This document shows, piece after piece, positions 52,511 through 60,963 of a stretch of 64,000 bases of DNA (its first letter is position 1; each line of letters begins with the position of its first letter). This DNA is from Loktanella sp. D2R18 (lineage in GTDB: Bacteria; Pseudomonadota; Alphaproteobacteria; Rhodobacterales; Rhodobacteraceae). The stretch is taken from NCBI RefSeq assembly GCF_003318235.1, contig NZ_QOCG01000030.1, positions 186,001-250,000 on the forward strand, in the 5' to 3' direction. The notes beneath the pieces were generated by a model. The model was not told where the DNA came from. It was given only the letters and a program-made list of their open reading frames with translations, and searched no databases. The translations under genes and the position numbers were made by a program.

Positions 52511-52853
52511 CCTCTTCTTCCGCAGCTTGTTGCTGCTTCGTTTGTATTTCTTTGGCTGATCGCATCATGGTGAGAACACCAGCCGCGAGGCCAAACAATA
52601 TGAACAGCACCAGAAAAATTGGCATGGTCCCAAACAAGGTATCCAGCCCATATCCGATGCCAAAGCCGATCCCAAGACCAGCCACGAGCTCTATCACCAT
52701 CCGCCACGCAAGCTGCGCTTGGGAGTAGTGTTCTTCTGAATGGTCCTTGACTTGCTCTGGCGCTTTGAGCGCTGCGATCTTTGCATCTAGCGCCTTAAGG
52801 CGTTCTGCGTGGTCCTGATCAGGCATTTCAAGGTCCCTCGGAAGGTTGGCCAT
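52491..52853 (-). CDS. atpI: ATP synthase assembly protein AtpI
   Basis: A 120-residue accessory protein with two membrane segments ([19 protein letters not shown] and [18 protein letters not shown]) between a charged N-terminus and a Gln/Glu-rich tail. AtpI helps assemble the c-ring or handle magnesium, by homology. It begins the operon atpI-B-E-F2-F. An internal ATG at 52826 is an alternative start. The operon promoter should lie at 52854-53029. Confidence 0.88.
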   Translation of the reverse strand: MANLPRDLEMPDQDHAERLKALDAKIAALKAPEQVKDHSEEHYSQAQLAWRMVIELVAGLGIGFGIGYGLDTLFGTMPIFLVLFILFGLAAGVLTMMRSAKEIQTKQQQAAEEEGDASGD

Positions 52854-52984
52854 GGTTTAGGTCTGCGGCGGCACAGAGTCAAGTAATCGTGAGCGCGCAC
52901 TACCATGCTGTATTTAAACGAAAATCTATAAATTTGGGTGCGTCAATTTGCGCGGCCCGAGGCAATCCAGCTGCAAACAACATT

Positions 52985-52998
52985 CAACCAATTGGTTG
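52985..52998. promoter_or_regulatory. Perfect palindrome, probable ArsR-type operator
   Basis: CAACCAATTGGTTG is its own reverse complement, 31 bases before the ArsR-family start. This placement suggests autoregulation by the ArsR protein. The atpI start lies 131 bases away on the other strand, so the atp promoter may be untouched. Confidence 0.6.
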
Positions 52999-53029
52999 AC
53001 GTTTCGCAAGGTTCACGCTTAATCGCGCT

Positions 53030-53356
53030 ATGAACAGCAAACTTGATCTTGCATTTTCGGCCCTTGCCGACCCCACCCGCCGGAGCATCCTCGCGATGTT
53101 GCTCGAAGATGACATGGCCGTGACAGATGTGGCCGACCCATTTGAAATGTCGCTCGCTGCGATTTCAAAACATCTCGGCGTGCTCACAGCGGCCGGGCTG
53201 ATTAGCCAAGAAAAGCGTGGCCGGGTGAAATGGTGCAAACTCGAACCAGATGCGTTGCGCGAAGCCTCTGTCTGGATGCAAGCCTTTGGGCAGATGGGCG
53301 CGATCGACTTGGACGCATTTGAAGTGTTTTTGACAAATGAGTTGGGTGACAGCTAG
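53030..53356 (+). CDS. ArsR-family winged-helix regulator
   Basis: A 108-residue regulator (MNSKLDLAFSALADPTRRSI onward) of the ArsR group that usually accompanies an AHSA1/SRPBCC gene. Recognition helix: MSLAAISKHLGVLTAAGLI. The cysteine pair typical of metal-sensing ArsR proteins is absent; only one Cys (KWCKL) is present, so a non-metal signal is likely. No AHSA1 gene follows; a convergent EamA transporter overlaps its end by four bases. Confidence 0.87.
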   Translation: MNSKLDLAFSALADPTRRSILAMLLEDDMAVTDVADPFEMSLAAISKHLGVLTAAGLISQEKRGRVKWCKLEPDALREASVWMQAFGQMGAIDLDAFEVFLTNELGDS

Positions 53357-54228
53357 TCGCGCAGCAGCATCACCAGTGCCACGACTGTCAGACCAAGCCC
53401 GACTAAGACCAGCGCCGGTGGCGCCGCATGGCCCAGCGCAATATCCCAAACAATCACCCATGATGGGGTCAGGTAAGTATAGGCCATGACCTTGGAACTT
53501 GGCAGCCGCAGAGCCGCGAACTGAAGCAGCGTGAATGTCATCGCACTGGCGACGACCGCCGTATAGATAATTGCGACCCAAACAACCTCAGGCAACTGCA
53601 TCCAATCAGTCGCCATCAGGTCGCGCCATCCGACGGCGGTTAGGATCGTTGCGCCCGCCAATAGCGTCCCAAAGGTAAAGACCAAGGTTGGTTCGCCTCG
53701 GTTCAACTTACGCACCATAGGCGTGTAAACCGCATGCGAGACGCAGCCCCAGAAGTAGATAGCTTCGCCTTTGCCGATCTCAAACCGTAGGATCGCTGCA
53801 ATATCGGCCCGAAAAATCACCCAGACCGCACCGGCGGCCCCAATTGCAAGCGCAAGCGCCATGCGCCCGGTCAAAACCTGCCGCAATAAAAGCCAGCCAA
53901 AGGCGGCGGATAAAATGGGGGTCAATGTAAACACGGCCGCCGCGCTGACTGGCGCCGCAGTTTTCAACCCCTCAAACATCAGCACGAAATAGGTGGTAAA
54001 GAAGACCGCGAGCATCACATAGCGCCAAGGGGCACACAAAGCACTGCGCGGGATTCCTGTTGTGACCAAGGCCGCGACGCCGATAATCACGCAAGCGATC
54101 CAAAACCGCACCGCGTTCAAGGCAAGCGGCGCAATATCATTGGCCGCAAGCGCACCCAGTGAAAAAGAACCGGCAATCAAGACAGAAAACAGCAGCATCG
54201 CAAGATGCCCAGCATGTGTAGGTGTCAT
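53353..54228 (-). CDS. EamA/DMT-family transporter
   Basis: A 291-residue inner-membrane protein of the drug/metabolite transporter superfamily with ten predicted helices in two EamA repeats. Segments such as LFSVLIAGSFSLGALAAND and AAVFTLTPILSAAFGWLLLR, and later TFTLLQFAALRLPSSKVMAYTYLTPSWVI (in pieces), match the fold. Members export amino acids, nucleosides or other small molecules; the substrate is unknown. Its ATG overlaps the stop of the upstream LysR gene by four bases, so the regulator and transporter form an operon. Confidence 0.88.
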   Translation of the reverse strand: MTPTHAGHLAMLLFSVLIAGSFSLGALAANDIAPLALNAVRFWIACVIIGVAALVTTGIPRSALCAPWRYVMLAVFFTTYFVLMFEGLKTAAPVSAAAVFTLTPILSAAFGWLLLRQVLTGRMALALAIGAAGAVWVIFRADIAAILRFEIGKGEAIYFWGCVSHAVYTPMVRKLNRGEPTLVFTFGTLLAGATILTAVGWRDLMATDWMQLPEVVWVAIIYTAVVASAMTFTLLQFAALRLPSSKVMAYTYLTPSWVIVWDIALGHAAPPALVLVGLGLTVVALVMLLRD

Positions 54229-55106
54229 GCGTCAGAAAGACCTTTTATTTCGTTCTTAAGATAGGTCAAAAATGCCTGCACTTTTGCGGTCCGGTGCAAA
54301 TCAACATGTGTCACGAGCCAGAGCTTGGTTTCCCATTCATTGGAAGGCGGAATTACTTCTGTCAAGCCAATGTCGCGCTGCAACAGGTGGCGCTGCACAA
54401 AGCCAATGCCCGCCCCTGCCAAAACTGCATCACGCATATGTCGGTTTTCGCTGGCGAGATAAACTATCCGATTGGTCGGGACATTCTCGCGCATCCATTT
54501 TGCAAAAGGTGCGCGGCTTTTTTCATCGTCAGGGCCAACGAAATAGTGGTCCTTGAACGCAGCGATATCCTCTGGCAGCCCGTATTTCGCGATATAGGGT
54601 TCCGCAGCAACAAGCACCATGCCCTGCGTAACAAACGGTTGCACCACATTGTCAGGCTCGTCAGGCATCCGGCCTGCGCGGATCGCAACATGTGCCTCGC
54701 CGTATTCAAGCCGAAACACGCGGTCGCCCGTGCGGAACCGCACACGCACCTCAGGATGGCTGGTTTGAAACCCAATAAGAATCGGCGTCAGGATATCAGA
54801 CATCATTTCAAGCGATGTGACGACCAAATCGCCTGACACGCCTTCGCCCTGCCCTTTGATCCGGCCCGCAAGCTGCGTGAACTGATCATCGGTGGCTTGT
54901 GCGACTTGTAAAAGGTCTTGCCCTGCTTCCGTCGCCGTATAGCCCCGCGCATGGCGTTGAAACAGTTTGACACCCAACCGCTGTTCGAGCGCATCGATGT
55001 GGCGGATTACCGTCGCATGGTGCACCCCAAGCGAATCTGCAGCCCCGCTGACCGTCCCTTTGCGTGCGACCTGATAGGCCGTACGAATTTCGTCCCAATT
55101 ATCCAT
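54225..55106 (-). CDS. LysR-family transcriptional regulator
   Basis: A 293-residue LysR protein with the N-terminal helix-turn-helix (MDNWDEIRTAYQVARKGTVS, then AADSLGVHHATVIRHIDALEQRLG in pieces) and an effector domain. It is divergent from an azoreductase-like gene and coupled to the EamA gene, so it may control either or both. The inverted repeat at 55134-55147 lies between the divergent genes. Confidence 0.88.
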   Translation of the reverse strand: MDNWDEIRTAYQVARKGTVSGAADSLGVHHATVIRHIDALEQRLGVKLFQRHARGYTATEAGQDLLQVAQATDDQFTQLAGRIKGQGEGVSGDLVVTSLEMMSDILTPILIGFQTSHPEVRVRFRTGDRVFRLEYGEAHVAIRAGRMPDEPDNVVQPFVTQGMVLVAAEPYIAKYGLPEDIAAFKDHYFVGPDDEKSRAPFAKWMRENVPTNRIVYLASENRHMRDAVLAGAGIGFVQRHLLQRDIGLTEVIPPSNEWETKLWLVTHVDLHRTAKVQAFLTYLKNEIKGLSDA

Positions 55107-55133
55107 CGGATTTCCTGTGCGCTGACAAACAGT

Positions 55134-55147
55134 GATTGTTCACAATC
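55134..55147. promoter_or_regulatory. Inverted repeat between LysR gene and azoR
   Basis: GATTGT-TC-ACAATC is a perfect 6-bp inverted repeat, 27 bases upstream of the LysR start and 69 bases upstream of the azoR start. It is a candidate binding site of the LysR protein, though the spacing is not the canonical T-N11-A. Confidence 0.4.
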
Positions 55148-55215
55148 GGGTGTATCGTTCGAATTTGCAAGCGCATAACCTCAATGCATCGTATTTCATT
55201 CCAAAGGGAAACCCC

Positions 55216-55752
55216 ATGACTACAGTTCTTCACATCGCGTCGTCTGGCATAACAGATGGCTCCGTGAGCCGCGCCGCCACAGCACAAATCATCGCGGACC
55301 TTTCGCCAACAAAGATCATCACACGTGATTTGGCAATCACACCAATGCCACAGGTGAACAGCCAATGGATCAACGCACGACTGGTCCCTGCTGAGGATCG
55401 CTCGGTCGCCGATACAGCATCACTTGCCCTATCCGACATTTTAATCGCCGAGATTGAAGCCGCTGATATCGTCGTGATCGGCATGCCGATCTATAACTTC
55501 GGCATGCCCGCCGCACTAAAGGCATGGGTCGACCTGATCGCACGCCCCGGTGTGACCTTTTCTTACACCGAAAACGGGCCAATTGGCTTGATCAACGGGA
55601 AGAAAGCCATCGTTGCCGTTGCATCAGGCGGAACCCCAATAGATGCGCCGTTTGATTTTGCGACACCACACCTGCGCCAAGTACTGCGGTTTGTGGGGAT
55701 TGACGATATTACAGTCCATGTGGCCAAGGATCTGCTACCCGTCGCAGCTTAG
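55216..55752 (+). CDS. azoR: FMN-dependent NADH-azoreductase / quinone reductase
   Basis: A 178-residue flavodoxin-like reductase of the AzoR family. FMN-binding segments are LHIASSGITDGSVSR and IVVIGMPIYNFGMPAALKAW, and KKAIVAVASGGTPI follows. Such enzymes detoxify quinones and electrophiles in the cytoplasm. ATG at 55216 with AAAGGGAAA upstream; the frame from 55132 includes the regulatory region and is rejected. Likely controlled by the divergent LysR. Confidence 0.88.
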   Translation: MTTVLHIASSGITDGSVSRAATAQIIADLSPTKIITRDLAITPMPQVNSQWINARLVPAEDRSVADTASLALSDILIAEIEAADIVVIGMPIYNFGMPAALKAWVDLIARPGVTFSYTENGPIGLINGKKAIVAVASGGTPIDAPFDFATPHLRQVLRFVGIDDITVHVAKDLLPVAA

Positions 55753-55877
55753 GCGCAGGCTTTGCGCGGCACGGGATGTTGACACGAACCGCGCGGCAGC
55801 ATAAACGCCACCCAACACCCGGATAGCGCCAGCTTTCCGGTCCCCGATTTCTAGGGGATCGCCCTCCGTCAGCGCGT

Positions 55878-55923
55878 TGCGCCCACGGGGGCGCACTGCA
55901 TTGGGTAATGCCCACGGGGGCGC
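55878..55923. repeat. Two copies of a GC-rich hairpin motif before ffh
   Basis: GCCCACGGGGGCGC occurs at 55881-55894 and 55910-55923. The first copy lies in a perfect hairpin, TGCGCCC-ACGG-GGGCGCA (55878-55895). Both copies are followed by ACTGC. It lies in the 237-bp gap between azoR and ffh, where nothing else is recognisable. Confidence 0.6.
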
Positions 55924-55989
55924 TACTGCTTTAAGCTTTGCGTTCCTATATACGCGAGGCAACCGAAACGACGCGAGGGGCCAAGGCCT

Positions 55990-57495
55990 ATGTTTGAGAA
56001 TCTATCCGACCGCCTATCAGGCGTCTTTGACAAGCTCACCAAACAGGGTGCGCTTTCTGACGACGACGTCAAAACCGCACTGCGCGAAGTGCGTGTGGCC
56101 CTACTTGAGGCCGACGTTTCGCTGCCCGTCGCGCGTGACTTTGTCAAAGCGGTCCAAGAAAAAGCAACCGGCCAAGCCGTCACCAAATCGATCACCCCCG
56201 GCCAGCAGGTCGTTAAGATCGTCCATGACGAGCTGCAACATGTATTGACCGGCTCCGAAGACCCCGGCGCGTTAAAAATCGACAGCCCACCTGCCCCGAT
56301 CCTGATGGTCGGTTTGCAAGGGTCGGGTAAAACCACGACCACCGCAAAGCTGGCCAAACGTTTGAAAGAACGTGAAGGCAAACGCGTGTTGATGGCATCA
56401 TTGGATGTGAACCGCCCGGCGGCGATGGAGCAGCTGCAAATCTTGGGCGCGCAAATCGGCGTCGACACATTGCCGATCGTCAAAGGCGAAGACCCGGTTG
56501 CGATCGCCAAACGCGCCAAGACCCAAGCCAGCCTTGGCGGTTATGATGTCTATATGCTCGATACCGCAGGCCGCCTGCATATTGACCAAGAATTGATTGC
56601 CCAAGCGGCTGCAGTACGTGATGTCGCCAACCCACGCGAGACCCTGTTGGTCGTCGATGGCCTGACCGGACAAGACGCGGTGAATGTCGCCCAAGAATTC
56701 GACGATAAAATCGGCGTCTCTGGCGTTGTCCTGACCCGGATGGACGGTGACGGGCGCGGTGGTGCAGCGCTTTCGATGCGCGCAATCACTGGCAAACCGA
56801 TCCGCTTTGTCGGTGTTGGTGAAAAGCTGGACGCGATCGAAACCTTTGAACCTGAACGGATCGCGGGCCGCATTCTTGGCATGGGTGACATCGTCGCACT
56901 TGTCGAAAAAGCCCAAGAAACCATCGAGGCTGAGCAAGCCGAACGTATGATGAAGCGGTTCCAAAAGGGTCGTTTCAACATGAACGACCTCAAGATGCAG
57001 CTTGAACAGATGATGAAAATGGGCGGCATGGAAGGCATGATGGGAATGATGCCCGGCGCGGCCAAAATGGGCAAGCAGATGGCCGCGGCTGGCATGGATG
57101 ACAGCATTCTTAAGCGCCAGATCGCACTGATCAATTCGATGACCAAGAAAGAGCGCGCCAACCCCGATCTACTGGCCGCGTCCCGCAAAAAGCGGATCGC
57201 CAAAGGCGCAGGTCTTGAGGTGTCAGAGCTAAACAAGCTGGTCAAACAGCACCGCCAAATGGCCGATATGATGAAAAAGATGGGCAAAGGCGGGATGCTG
57301 AAACAGGCCATGAAAGGCATGTTCGGCAAAGGCGGCGGCATGCCCGGCGGTGGCGGAATGCCCGATATGAACGACGCCAAAGCCATGGAAGAGGCCGCCA
57401 AAGCCCTGCAAGGTAAAATGCCCGGCGGTCTGCCGGGTCTTGGCGGTGGCATGGGGCTGCCCCCTGGCTTGTCCGGTTTCGGGAAGAAAAAGTAA
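55990..57495 (+). CDS. ffh: Signal recognition particle protein Ffh
   Basis: A 501-residue SRP54 protein that binds signal sequences and 4.5S RNA and docks to FtsY. The G domain shows GLQGSGKTTTTAKLA (P-loop, near residue 107), DTAGRLHID, and TRMDGDGRGGAALS. The methionine-rich M domain (about 325 to the end) has QLEQMMKMGGMEGMMGMM and a long Gly/Met/Pro tail. Position next to rpsP-rimM-trmD is the usual alphaproteobacterial order. Confidence 0.97.
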   Translation: MFENLSDRLSGVFDKLTKQGALSDDDVKTALREVRVALLEADVSLPVARDFVKAVQEKATGQAVTKSITPGQQVVKIVHDELQHVLTGSEDPGALKIDSPPAPILMVGLQGSGKTTTTAKLAKRLKEREGKRVLMASLDVNRPAAMEQLQILGAQIGVDTLPIVKGEDPVAIAKRAKTQASLGGYDVYMLDTAGRLHIDQELIAQAAAVRDVANPRETLLVVDGLTGQDAVNVAQEFDDKIGVSGVVLTRMDGDGRGGAALSMRAITGKPIRFVGVGEKLDAIETFEPERIAGRILGMGDIVALVEKAQETIEAEQAERMMKRFQKGRFNMNDLKMQLEQMMKMGGMEGMMGMMPGAAKMGKQMAAAGMDDSILKRQIALINSMTKKERANPDLLAASRKKRIAKGAGLEVSELNKLVKQHRQMADMMKKMGKGGMLKQAMKGMFGKGGGMPGGGGMPDMNDAKAMEEAAKALQGKMPGGLPGLGGGMGLPPGLSGFGKKK

Positions 57496-57498
57496 ACG

Positions 57499-58047
57499 AT
57501 GACACCCGCCCCCACCCTTTCCACAGCACGTCTGGTCCTGCGTGGCCCGCAAAAGCGCGACCTTGCGGCATTCACCGCATGGGCGACTGGGTCTGTGCGT
57601 ATGGAAACAGTGGGTGGGGCAGTTTCGACACGTGATGCATGGCGCGGTTTTCTCGCTGGGATCGGCCATTGGAACTGGCACGGGTACGGGTTCTTTACCG
57701 TCACTGAAAAAGCAACAGGCATGGCCACAGGTCGCGTCGGTATTTTGAACCACATCGACTGGCCCCAACCCGAAATGGCGTGGCACATGTTTGACGGGTT
57801 CGAAGGCAAATCCTATGCGTTTGAAGCAGCATGCGCTGTGCGCGAATGGGCAGGCCAAGTCTTGGGGCTAGAGCCACTGATCTCGCTGATCGCACCTAAT
57901 AATACACGTTCGTTGGCACTCGCCACGCGGCTTGGCGCGGTTGAGGAACGGCGCGATACGATCGACGATCAAAACGTGATCATCATGCGCCACTTGCGCT
58001 TTGACGACCCGCGCGCCACCGCCCAAGCAGCGGGGGCTATCACATGA
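57499..58047 (+). CDS. GNAT-family N-acetyltransferase (RimJ/RimL-like), first copy
   Basis: A 182-residue acetyltransferase of the Acetyltransf_3 type: STARLVLRGPQKRDLAAF opens the fold, and EMAWHMFDGFEGKSYAFEAA followed by LISLIAPNNTRSLALATRLG carries the acetyl-CoA region. It resembles ribosomal-protein alanine acetyltransferases, but the substrate is not known. It follows ffh by three bases and overlaps the second GNAT gene by four (ATGA), indicating an operon. Confidence 0.87.
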   Translation: MTPAPTLSTARLVLRGPQKRDLAAFTAWATGSVRMETVGGAVSTRDAWRGFLAGIGHWNWHGYGFFTVTEKATGMATGRVGILNHIDWPQPEMAWHMFDGFEGKSYAFEAACAVREWAGQVLGLEPLISLIAPNNTRSLALATRLGAVEERRDTIDDQNVIIMRHLRFDDPRATAQAAGAIT

Positions 58048-58550
58048 TCCCAACGCTTTACACAGATCGACTGGTTCTACGGCCCTTTGCCCGCGACGAT
58101 TTTGACGCCTATGCCGCGTTTATGGGCAGCGATCGCGCTGTCCATATGGATGGGCCGATTAACAAAGACAAAGCGTGGGATTGGTTCACCAACGATATCG
58201 CCACATGGGCGCTCTATGGTTTTGGATCGCTCGCAATTACGGAAAACGGGAAATTTGCGGGAGGTGCTGGGCTGGTACATCCGCCCCACTTCCCTGAACC
58301 CGAATGCGGGTGGTTCTTGTTCGACGGATTTACCGGACGCGGGATCGCACAAGAAGCGGCCCGCGCGATGATCGATTACACATTCGCGACAACCCTGCTG
58401 CAAAGCATCGTCAGCTATATCGGCCGCGAAAACGCGGAGTCCATCCGTGTCGCCGAATCGCTTGGCGCAGTACGCGACCCAAACGCGGCGACACCCAAAG
58501 GTGACAACTGCCTTGTTTACCGCCACACGAAAGGAGCATCCAATGTCTGA
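58044..58550 (+). CDS. GNAT-family N-acetyltransferase, second copy
   Basis: A 168-residue paralogue of the preceding acetyltransferase: TLYTDRLVLRPFARDDFDAY, ECGWFLFDGFTGRGIAQEAARAM (in pieces) and SIVSYIGRENAESIRVAESLG line up segment by segment with the first copy, which suggests tandem duplication. The acetyl-CoA loop GRGIAQEA is closer to the GNAT consensus here than in copy one. Its end overlaps the chorismate mutase start by eight bases. Confidence 0.88.
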   Translation: MIPTLYTDRLVLRPFARDDFDAYAAFMGSDRAVHMDGPINKDKAWDWFTNDIATWALYGFGSLAITENGKFAGGAGLVHPPHFPEPECGWFLFDGFTGRGIAQEAARAMIDYTFATTLLQSIVSYIGRENAESIRVAESLGAVRDPNAATPKGDNCLVYRHTKGASNV

Positions 58551-58839
58551 CGCCACCACACGCGCCGCAGAGGTCCTCAAAGGCCACCGCGAAAGCATTG
58601 ATCGTTTGGATGCGATCCTTGTCTACACATTAGGCGAACGGTTCAAACACACCCAAGCCGTCGGTAAATTGAAAGCCGAACATGACCTTCCGCCATCCGA
58701 TCCGACACGCGAAGAGCATCAGATCGCACGGCTAACCGACCTTGCAAACCGGGCCGACCTTGACCCGGAATTTGCCAAGAAATTCTTGAATTTCATTATT
58801 CAAGAAGTGATCCAACACCACAAACAACACCAATCGTAG
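58543..58839 (+). CDS. Chorismate mutase (AroQ type)
   Basis: A 98-residue all-helical AroQ-class enzyme converting chorismate to prephenate for Phe/Tyr synthesis. Active-site residues are seen in LKGHRESIDRLDAILVYTLGER (first-helix Arg, in pieces) and FKHTQAVGKLKAEHDLPPSD (Lys and Arg). The start at 58543 has AAAGGAG upstream. It is the last gene before a hairpin that overlaps its stop codon, then rpsP. Confidence 0.9.
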   Translation: MSDATTRAAEVLKGHRESIDRLDAILVYTLGERFKHTQAVGKLKAEHDLPPSDPTREEHQIARLTDLANRADLDPEFAKKFLNFIIQEVIQHHKQHQS

Positions 58840-58857
58840 GGTGGATTTTAATCCACC
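58835..58857 (+). repeat. Dispersed palindromic repeat, copy 1
   Basis: CGTAGGGTGGATTTTAATCC then ACC: an inverted repeat GGTGGAT/ATCCACC with a TTTA-type centre, overlapping the TAG of chorismate mutase. A near-identical copy, in the opposite orientation, lies at 63083-63105 after rpmE. Confidence 0.65.
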
Positions 58858-58888
58858 TAACCCCTGCCATTTATAGGAGAACTACACC

Positions 58889-59281
58889 ATGGCTATGAAA
58901 ATTCGTCTCGCACGCGGCGGCTCTAAGAAACGTCCTCACTACGCAATCGTTGCGGCTGACAGCCGTATGCCACGCGATGGCCGTTTCATCGAAAAACTGG
59001 GCACATATAACCCAATGTTGCCAAAAGACAGCGAAGACCGTGTGAAAATGGACATCGACCGCGTGAAATACTGGCTGTCTGAAGGCGCGCAACCAACTGA
59101 CCGCGTATCACGTATGCTCGAAGCAGCAGGTGAACTGCCGAAGAAAGACCGCTCTAACCCGAAAAAGGGTACACCAGGCAAGGCTGCACAAGCCCGCGCT
59201 GAAGAAAAAGCCGAGAAAGCAAAAGCCGCTGAAGAAGCTGCAAACGCACCTGCCGAAGAAGCAGCACCCGCTGAAGAGTAA
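58889..59281 (+). CDS. rpsP: 30S ribosomal protein S16
   Basis: A 130-residue S16. The core is standard: [20 protein letters not shown] and [20 protein letters not shown] (overall, residues 1-80). The last 45 residues form a Lys/Ala/Glu-rich extension absent from E. coli S16 but common in this order as far as I recall. AGGAGA lies nine bases upstream of the ATG. Confidence 0.97.
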   Translation: MAMKIRLARGGSKKRPHYAIVAADSRMPRDGRFIEKLGTYNPMLPKDSEDRVKMDIDRVKYWLSEGAQPTDRVSRMLEAAGELPKKDRSNPKKGTPGKAAQARAEEKAEKAKAAEEAANAPAEEAAPAEE

Positions 59282-59341
59282 GACGTTTTTGTTGCCCGGC
59301 CAATCGTGTCGGGCAACACCCTCTCCCTTTCGGGAAATGCC

Positions 59342-59494
59342 ATGTTTCGTTTGCTTCGCCTTGTGATTTTCACCGCAGCTGCTTTTATTGCGGGTGTGAT
59401 GACTGAACGCAGCAATGTGCAGGCCAATTGCGAAAACGCGAACGGACAATGGACCCAACAAATGTGCATAAGATCGGATATCCCAAATGACTGA
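59342..59494 (+). CDS. Small membrane or exported protein between rpsP and rimM
   Basis: A 50-residue protein, [20 protein letters not shown] then [23 protein letters not shown] single hydrophobic segment is followed by a short tail with two cysteines that could form a disulfide. Its stop overlaps the rimM start (ATGACTGA, eight bases), so it is translationally coupled within the ribosomal-protein operon. I recognise no domain; similar small genes at this place in other genomes would confirm it. Confidence 0.6.
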   Translation: MFRLLRLVIFTAAAFIAGVMTERSNVQANCENANGQWTQQMCIRSDIPND

Positions 59495-60017
59495 CCGCGT
59501 AATTGTTGGCACGCTTGGCGGCTCTTTTGGCGTCAAAGGCGAAATCCGTCTTAAGTCCTTTTGCGCGGATCCCGCGGCAATCGCCGATTACACCCCACTT
59601 TATACCGAACGTGGCCGTTCCTTTGACCAGATGGTTCTGACCGGTCAGCTCAAGAACGGATTTACCGCCCGCGTCGACGGTATCACCACCAAAGAAGACG
59701 CCGACGCGCTGCGCAACCTCAGCCTATATGCTGATCGGGATGTGCTACCGTCGCTGCCTGACGATGAGTATTACTATGCCGATCTGATCGGCCTGACCGT
59801 GCTGGATACAGGCGGCGTGACATTGGGCACCGTTAAGAATGTCATGGACCATGGCGCGGGCGATCTGCTTGAACTGATCGTGCCGGGGCAATCTGACACA
59901 ATCCTACTGCCCTTCACAAAAGCCGCCGTGCCCACCGTTGATCTCTCTGCGGGCCGCATCATCGCTGACCCGCCCGAAGGGCTGTTTACCCAAGCGGATC
60001 AAGATACCGCTGAATAA
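59487..60017 (+). CDS. rimM: Ribosome maturation factor RimM
   Basis: A 176-residue 30S assembly factor acting on the S19 region of the head. The N-terminal barrel reads [19 protein letters not shown], and the PRC-barrel half has [16 protein letters not shown] and [18 protein letters not shown]. It is followed on the opposite strand by a kinase-like gene whose end overlaps by 32 bases. Confidence 0.95.
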   Translation: MTDRVIVGTLGGSFGVKGEIRLKSFCADPAAIADYTPLYTERGRSFDQMVLTGQLKNGFTARVDGITTKEDADALRNLSLYADRDVLPSLPDDEYYYADLIGLTVLDTGGVTLGTVKNVMDHGAGDLLELIVPGQSDTILLPFTKAAVPTVDLSAGRIIADPPEGLFTQADQDTAE

Positions 60018-60900
60018 GCGCGCGCAGCTTTTCGCGCCGCCCCGCATTGCGTGCATAGCGTAAAAACGCCCGGTACAGATACCAGCCATAAAAATAGCGC
60101 AAAACCGTATCGACTTCCCCCTCGGGCAAGGCAGCAGCCTGCGCAAAAGCCGCCACCTGCGTGGCCTCAATCCCCAACGCGCCGGATATTGCCTCAGATT
60201 TTAATGCAACATGATGTAAAAAATGGGCCAATTCGCGCGCCAGCGGCACTTTGGCCGCCGTGCCCGTGTCAAACCCGTAAAGCACCCGGGACTCGATCCG
60301 AAAATTATGCGGCGCGAAATCACCATGCCCCGCGACCCGACAAATCCTGGCACCTTTAAGCGCGTGGGTCTGAAACCGCAGGTCTTCGCGCAACTCTTGC
60401 GCCAACGTCCAATCATCCCCTTCCAATCCATTGCGAGGGATCATCTTTAGCTTCTTTTGCCAATACATCGCCGAAAGATGTGCCTCTGCGCGGCGTTGAC
60501 CAACGTATGTCGCATGCCAACGTCCCGCTTGGTCCAATAGCGCCCCATGATAAGGCACCCCCGGCACGCGCGACACGACCAGAACCCCATGCTGCGGGTC
60601 TGCGGCAATGAGCTGATTAATCTGGCAATCGCCCGCGCACATCTGCAGGCCAACCAAAGCCAAATCGCTCTGCATCTTCGCCACGAGATCAGGCGCGTTC
60701 GGTCGCGCGATATGGCGCACAACGACCTGTTCACCTTGATAAACTGCCGCGAAAACGCCTGTGTGGGCTTTTGCACCCAGCAAAGCGCCACGCGTGATTT
60801 GTCGCAGCAACGCGCTCTGCGCCTGCGCCGCATCCCACCGCGCGATGGCGGCGTTTTGTTCGGTCCCGCGATCCAGCAATCTGTTGAAATCTGTGCTCAT
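59986..60900 (-). CDS. Aminoglycoside phosphotransferase-like kinase
   Basis: A 304-residue APH/choline-kinase-like protein. The catalytic loop is [13 protein letters not shown] (HGDxxxxN). The metal Asp is in [12 protein letters not shown] rather than the usual IDFE. It is probably a small-molecule or sugar kinase. It is inserted antisense between rimM and trmD. The substrate is not predictable, and resistance cannot be inferred. Confidence 0.75.
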   Translation of the reverse strand: MSTDFNRLLDRGTEQNAAIARWDAAQAQSALLRQITRGALLGAKAHTGVFAAVYQGEQVVVRHIARPNAPDLVAKMQSDLALVGLQMCAGDCQINQLIAADPQHGVLVVSRVPGVPYHGALLDQAGRWHATYVGQRRAEAHLSAMYWQKKLKMIPRNGLEGDDWTLAQELREDLRFQTHALKGARICRVAGHGDFAPHNFRIESRVLYGFDTGTAAKVPLARELAHFLHHVALKSEAISGALGIEATQVAAFAQAAALPEGEVDTVLRYFYGWYLYRAFLRYARNAGRREKLRALIQRYLDPLG

Positions 60901-60963
60901 CCATTACCCCTCTGGCCAATGTTGCCCCTTTCCCAGAACGGTGTCATCCCCTAGAACCTGCCT

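Noticed and set aside
56550..57809. 419-residue open frame on the minus strand across ffh
   Set aside because: It is the antisense shadow of the Met/Gly-rich ffh M domain, is Pro/Arg/Ser-rich with no family resemblance, and ffh itself is unmistakable.
59986..60900. Antibiotic-resistance kinase
   Set aside because: The APH-like fold is shared by many metabolic kinases, and there is no resistance context.
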